DNA of 64,000 bases from JAKLIX01 sp964605655 (GTDB lineage: Bacteria; Bacteroidota; Bacteroidia; Bacteroidales; CAIXZF01): assembly GCA_964605655.1 (NCBI GenBank), contig CAZSDK010000004.1, positions 110,578 through 174,577 on the forward strand, read 5' to 3'. Shown here piece by piece: positions 60,665 through 64,000 of the stretch (position 1 is its first letter; every line of letters begins with the position of its first letter). The translations under genes and the position numbers were made by a program. The notes beneath the pieces were generated by a model, which had not been told where the DNA came from, searched no databases, and saw only the letters and a list, made by a program, of their open reading frames with translations.

Positions 60665-63148
60665 TTATTTTCTGATCAGTTTCGATCGTACCTTCAGATA
60701 ATCAATGTAATAAATAGCCTTTACGGAGAGGCTGTTGGCCTGGGGTTCCCTGATGGTATGAGAAAAACTGGTCCAATAATCTGGCTCGGGAGCGCCGTTG
60801 CTTACATGGATGCTGTTTTTCCACACCAGGCTCAGTTCACTTCCGGGAGCAAAGTGCCAGCGGTAGGCCAGGTCGATGGTCAGGACATTGAAATTCATGT
60901 CGTTGGTTGAATAGTCAACCGGATACAGTTTCCCATCATCGCCAAGCCGGTGAAAAGAGAGATACGCTGCCTTCGACCAGTAATGCCTGGTCTTCAAGGT
61001 CATAGCTGAGACAGGGCTGAAGATATATTGCGCGTAGATCACGTTTTCTATGGTGGTAACATCTCTTCTTCCGAAAATGATCTCAGGTTCAGCTAACGGA
61101 TCGGTGAGGAGGACATCTGCCCATCCAGTATTGTTATTCTCTTTCTGAAACTTTGACTGTGCCTCCAGGCTCAGCCGGTCGCTGAAGCGAAACCGGGCCC
61201 CGAGCGACAGAGCATAGGTAAAGAGTTTGTTCCCGGGACTGTTGATCAGATCGACCGACCATACTCCCATCAGTCGTTTTCTGGAATCGGAGTTGATCTT
61301 GCAGGACATCTGTGTATATGCAGGAATTTCGTAGTACCATCCTTCCCATCTGGGCTCATAAAAGTCGTGGACCCCCAGTGGATGGCTTTCTATCATGAAG
61401 TAGGTGGACCAGTAGCTGGTAAAGGTGGTATAGTTGCTGATGCCGGCATAAAAATCCTGGAAAAGGGATTTCTCAAAGGTGGTCTGGTAGTCGACCGGCA
61501 GGGAAGTCTCTGAATTGATGATCTTTCCGACGGGCTGTGTGATGAAATGGGAGAGCTTGACTTCATTGTAGGCGATGTTGCGGTGGGAGAGATACCCCAT
61601 GTCGTTCGGATCATAATGGTTGTCGGTCTGGTCTCGGAAGAAGCTGTATCGCAGGGTCCCCCGGGGCCGGGCACCATTAAGCATCAGGCGGTGGCCTCTC
61701 ACCGGGTTCGATCCTGCTGCGAACTGCTGGCTGAGACAGGCTTGTCCGATCATCTGGAAGGAGTTGGCTTTGTTGTACAGGCTGGTCTCCATGCCGGTGA
61801 CATTGGCCAGGTAATCTCCGTCAGGGATGCTCATATTGGTGTTGATCAGTGTCAGGTAAGAGTTATGAGGCAGGTTCTGGTCGAAGACCAGCACGTTGTA
61901 GTTGGTGAAAGGCTGGGTCAGGAATTTTCTCTTTTGTTCTCCCGTGGAGTCGCTGATCTCTGCCCAGCTGTTGGAGGTCATGGCATTAAAGAGGCCGATG
62001 CCCAGGCCTTTGGCGTTCCTTCCCGAGACCTTGGTGGCATTGATGAGCCGGGTTTCCTCCGGGTTTTTGCTGACCTGTTCTCCCTCCTTCAGGCTGTAAT
62101 AGGGCCGGAGATAGTCCCGGGGCTGGCTTCCCACCCTTCGTGAATAGAAGATGCCACATTTATTGAAGAGTTCGGTGCCTTCGGTGAAGAACTGCCTGTT
62201 TTCGTCGTATTTGACCTCAAAAGGCGTGAGGTTCAGCACCTCTTCGTCGGACTGTACCTGACCGAAGTCGGGGATGAGGATCATGTCGAGGGTATAGCTT
62301 TCCGACAGGCCGTATTTCAGGTCCATGCCCCCTTTGAACAGGTAGGAAGGGTTCTTGTCTTCCGGCTGTTTGTCGGCGTAGGATGCGATAAAGGGTGAGA
62401 AGGAAAGCCGCAGGGGTACGGAGATCCCTGTCATGCCATGCAGCTCGCCGTAATACTTGAAGATGTTTTCGGACTTATTGTCGACATAGCACCAGGTCGA
62501 CCAGTGGTTGAGGCGGTTCACGTTTCTCCAGATGTTGATGCCCCACACCTGTTCATCGACCTGTGGAAAACGAAGGGAGGAGAAGGGGATCCTGAACTCT
62601 GCCACCCATCCCTTGTCGTTGATCTTCGTACCGCATTCCCACACGGCTTCCCAGGCCGGGTCCTGACCGATGGCGGTATATTTCACGTCGCTGAGCACCC
62701 CGGCAGGACTCACCTTAAACTCATACATGTTGAGCCCGTCGTTATAGGGAAGGATGTCGACCGACATACGGTCGGTATTCAGCTCCTCGAGCTGATCCCT
62801 CTGGCCCAGCTGGTGGTCGATGCTGTCGGGTGCCGGGTCGTACATCATGGCGGCTACATACAGGGCCTCATCATTATAGGCAAAACGGATTTCAGTAGTG
62901 AACTCCGACGGTTTACCGTTATTCGGGGCGTACTCGACAAAGTCGGATGCCACCGGCAGCCCCTGCCAGCAGGCATCTTCCAGTATGCCGTCAATCTTTG
63001 GTGCCTGCTGTACCCTCACGGCCCGGATGTTTTTCCTGGCAAAGAAATCCCCTTTGGCAGGCTGGTCCTGTGCCGACAACGTCATGGAGAAGAATGCAGG
63101 CAGCAAAAGAAAAGACAAGAGAAGTGCCGGGATCCTGTGCGTCATCAT
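60665..63148 (-). CDS. DUF5916 outer-membrane protein with CBM9-like N-terminus
   Basis: An 827-residue exported protein (signal peptide ending LSAQ; start 63148 or the next Met at 63145). Residues about 35-250 are a CBM9-like domain of the type IRAVRVQQAPKIDGILEDACWQ, with ALYVAAMMYD and WVAEFRIPFSSLRFP. The rest (DUF5916) has the strand-rich pattern of an outer-membrane barrel (GGMDLKYGLSESYTLDMILIPDFGQVQSD, FFTEGTELFNKCGIFYSRRVG) and ends YYIDYLKVRSKLIRK. DUF5916 proteins are common in Bacteroidota; their role, perhaps surface glycan binding or transport, is unproven. The stop codon abuts palindrome P3. Confidence 0.87.
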   Translation of the reverse strand: MMTHRIPALLLSFLLLPAFFSMTLSAQDQPAKGDFFARKNIRAVRVQQAPKIDGILEDACWQGLPVASDFVEYAPNNGKPSEFTTEIRFAYNDEALYVAAMMYDPAPDSIDHQLGQRDQLEELNTDRMSVDILPYNDGLNMYEFKVSPAGVLSDVKYTAIGQDPAWEAVWECGTKINDKGWVAEFRIPFSSLRFPQVDEQVWGINIWRNVNRLNHWSTWCYVDNKSENIFKYYGELHGMTGISVPLRLSFSPFIASYADKQPEDKNPSYLFKGGMDLKYGLSESYTLDMILIPDFGQVQSDEEVLNLTPFEVKYDENRQFFTEGTELFNKCGIFYSRRVGSQPRDYLRPYYSLKEGEQVSKNPEETRLINATKVSGRNAKGLGIGLFNAMTSNSWAEISDSTGEQKRKFLTQPFTNYNVLVFDQNLPHNSYLTLINTNMSIPDGDYLANVTGMETSLYNKANSFQMIGQACLSQQFAAGSNPVRGHRLMLNGARPRGTLRYSFFRDQTDNHYDPNDMGYLSHRNIAYNEVKLSHFITQPVGKIINSETSLPVDYQTTFEKSLFQDFYAGISNYTTFTSYWSTYFMIESHPLGVHDFYEPRWEGWYYEIPAYTQMSCKINSDSRKRLMGVWSVDLINSPGNKLFTYALSLGARFRFSDRLSLEAQSKFQKENNNTGWADVLLTDPLAEPEIIFGRRDVTTIENVIYAQYIFSPVSAMTLKTRHYWSKAAYLSFHRLGDDGKLYPVDYSTNDMNFNVLTIDLAYRWHFAPGSELSLVWKNSIHVSNGAPEPDYWTSFSHTIREPQANSLSVKAIYYIDYLKVRSKLIRK

Positions 63149-63286
63149 AGGTACAAATTTCCCTGAAATTTAAATCCAAGCCCAGGTTGTGGAAAAAGAA
63201 ATCGGTCAACGCGGCGATTTTGACGCTGAATCTGTGAAGTTTAAGGAACTAATAGATAGAAACCGGAGTCGTATTAAAACTAAAAT

Positions 63287-63850
63287 CTATCGCCAAGATT
63301 CGATAAACCCTTTGCCATCACACCATGGACATGTTTCAAGTTCTTCAGTTTCAAAAATTTCTGTTTTACCCGTTCCTTCACAGTAAAAACATCTTTGAAA
63401 TTTAGAATCAATGTACCATTTACTACCCTGTTTTAACAATATGTATTTATGATGAAAGCAACTTTCGGGGGAGTCATTCAAAAAGAATTCCCTCGTTGTT
63501 ATAAGTACCCTTGATTGAGTTTCAAAGATAACCGTATCAATGGAGTTGATGTTATAAGGATGTTTAGTGCCTAGCTCTTTATAACTATTGTTTCCTTGGT
63601 GGTTGAGAGTGTCCTTTGTCTCTTTTGTAACCAGAAAATAGAACGATTGTATCGGAAGGACCATTAAAGAAGTATCGTACCAAATCCGCCATTTCCACAA
63701 TGTTTTAATGGTGTTCTCAGGCGTTGACATATCCACCATAGAACCAGGGAACTCTTTAAAGCAGGAGTTTTGTTGTTTATTGATATTCCGGTTGAGATTA
63801 CAACCAATTGTCAGGATTAGGAATAAAGAGATTATGCTTGCGATTTTCAT
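63287..63850 (-). CDS. Small AT-rich lipoprotein with two DnaJ-like zinc motifs
   Basis: A 187-residue lipoprotein: MKIASIISLFLILTIGC with lipidated Cys17. The middle is polar with no recognised domain (WRIWYDTSLMVLPIQSFYFLV, then SRVLITTREFFLND). Near the C-terminus are two CxxCxGxG motifs, Cys154/Cys157 (CFYCEGTGK) and Cys174/Cys177 (CPWCDGKGF), as in DnaJ zinc centres; the four Cys probably bind one zinc. The gene is clearly more AT-rich than its neighbours, a possible sign of recent acquisition. I do not recognise the family. Confidence 0.72.
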   Translation of the reverse strand: MKIASIISLFLILTIGCNLNRNINKQQNSCFKEFPGSMVDMSTPENTIKTLWKWRIWYDTSLMVLPIQSFYFLVTKETKDTLNHQGNNSYKELGTKHPYNINSIDTVIFETQSRVLITTREFFLNDSPESCFHHKYILLKQGSKWYIDSKFQRCFYCEGTGKTEIFETEELETCPWCDGKGFIESWR

Positions 63851-64000
63851 GGTTTATTGTTTAATATTTATTGTCTGTCTCCCTGTTGAAAAATTATTTG
63901 GAAAATCGAAATTACCCCATTCAAGTTACAATGACAGCTTGAGTCTTGAGGATGTTCAATAAAGTGTGTCAAAGTAAATCAATAAAACTAAATAACTTTG

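Noticed and set aside
63189..63300. Short plus-strand frame starting MEKEIGQRGDFDAESVKFKE
   Set aside because: The first ~35 residues look protein-like and might be a remnant, but the frame then runs antisense into the small lipoprotein and has no homologue that I know; too weak to call.

Overview
The window looks like a piece of a Bacteroidota chromosome, probably an environmental member near the Bacteroidales, and it contains a scaffold gap. The evidence is: many proteins end in type IX secretion (T9SS) type A sorting domains; there is a TonB receptor/DUF4249 lipoprotein pair, a PorE-like OmpA protein and a DUF349 protein; and several genes are preceded by the Bacteroidota -7 promoter element TAnnTTTG. 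No tRNA, rRNA, CRISPR array, prophage or complete insertion sequence was seen.

Layout. 1-4.1 kb: a tricorn-type protease cut by the window edge, a DUF2179 membrane protein, a WbqC-like protein and an NlpC/P60 peptidase. 4.2-12.5 kb: five tightly packed genes for exported proteins (lipoprotein, T9SS cargo, YadA-head-like protein, unknown secreted protein, M23/PKD/T9SS protein). 12.5-15.3 kb: citrate lyase alpha, and a fused acyl-carrier plus beta subunit. 15.4-16.6 kb: two small divergent lipoprotein genes with interlocked promoters. 16.7-20.5 kb: an LtaS/MdoB-like sulfatase-fold transferase, a lipid kinase, a SUI1/eIF1-like factor and pdxH. 20.5-22.1 kb: a hydrolase that has lost its nucleophile, and a lysine-rich DUF5752 protein. 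22.1-31 kb: a probable minus-strand operon DUF349 - aroC - PorE-like - TonB receptor - DUF4249. 31.3-35.5 kb: a patatin/outer-membrane-barrel protein, an unusual field of heptanucleotide repeats containing a 100-N gap, two thioredoxins and a solitary transposase-like zinc ribbon. 35.5-46.3 kb: four C10 (streptopain) peptidases, each with a C10 propeptide-like region, two CUB-like domains and a sorting domain, interrupted by one SprB-like surface protein. 46.6-51.1 kb: cyclophilin, a GH95-like glycosidase and HutI. 51.2-56.4 kb: an ORF6N protein and a 1473-residue triple-repeat secreted protein lying between two diverged copies of a ~91-bp direct repeat. 56.8-60.4 kb: a minus-strand gene set (transglutaminase, YbjQ, AlkD-like, polytopic membrane protein). 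60.5-63.1 kb: three large palindromes behind a DUF5916 protein. 63.3-63.9 kb: an AT-rich small lipoprotein with DnaJ-like zinc motifs.

How it fits together. Much of the window serves the cell surface: proteins with signal peptides and T9SS tags, peptidases, CUB/PKD adhesion modules, a glycosidase and receptors suit a cell that degrades external protein and glycan. The housekeeping genes (aroC, pdxH, hutI, citrate lyase) are scattered between these. The most unusual material is between the genes: heptamer arrays that start exactly at stop codons, a set of covarying palindromes, and a direct-repeat pair around the giant repeat protein. I did not find a complete new defence or mobile system; these repeats are the best candidates for something undescribed.
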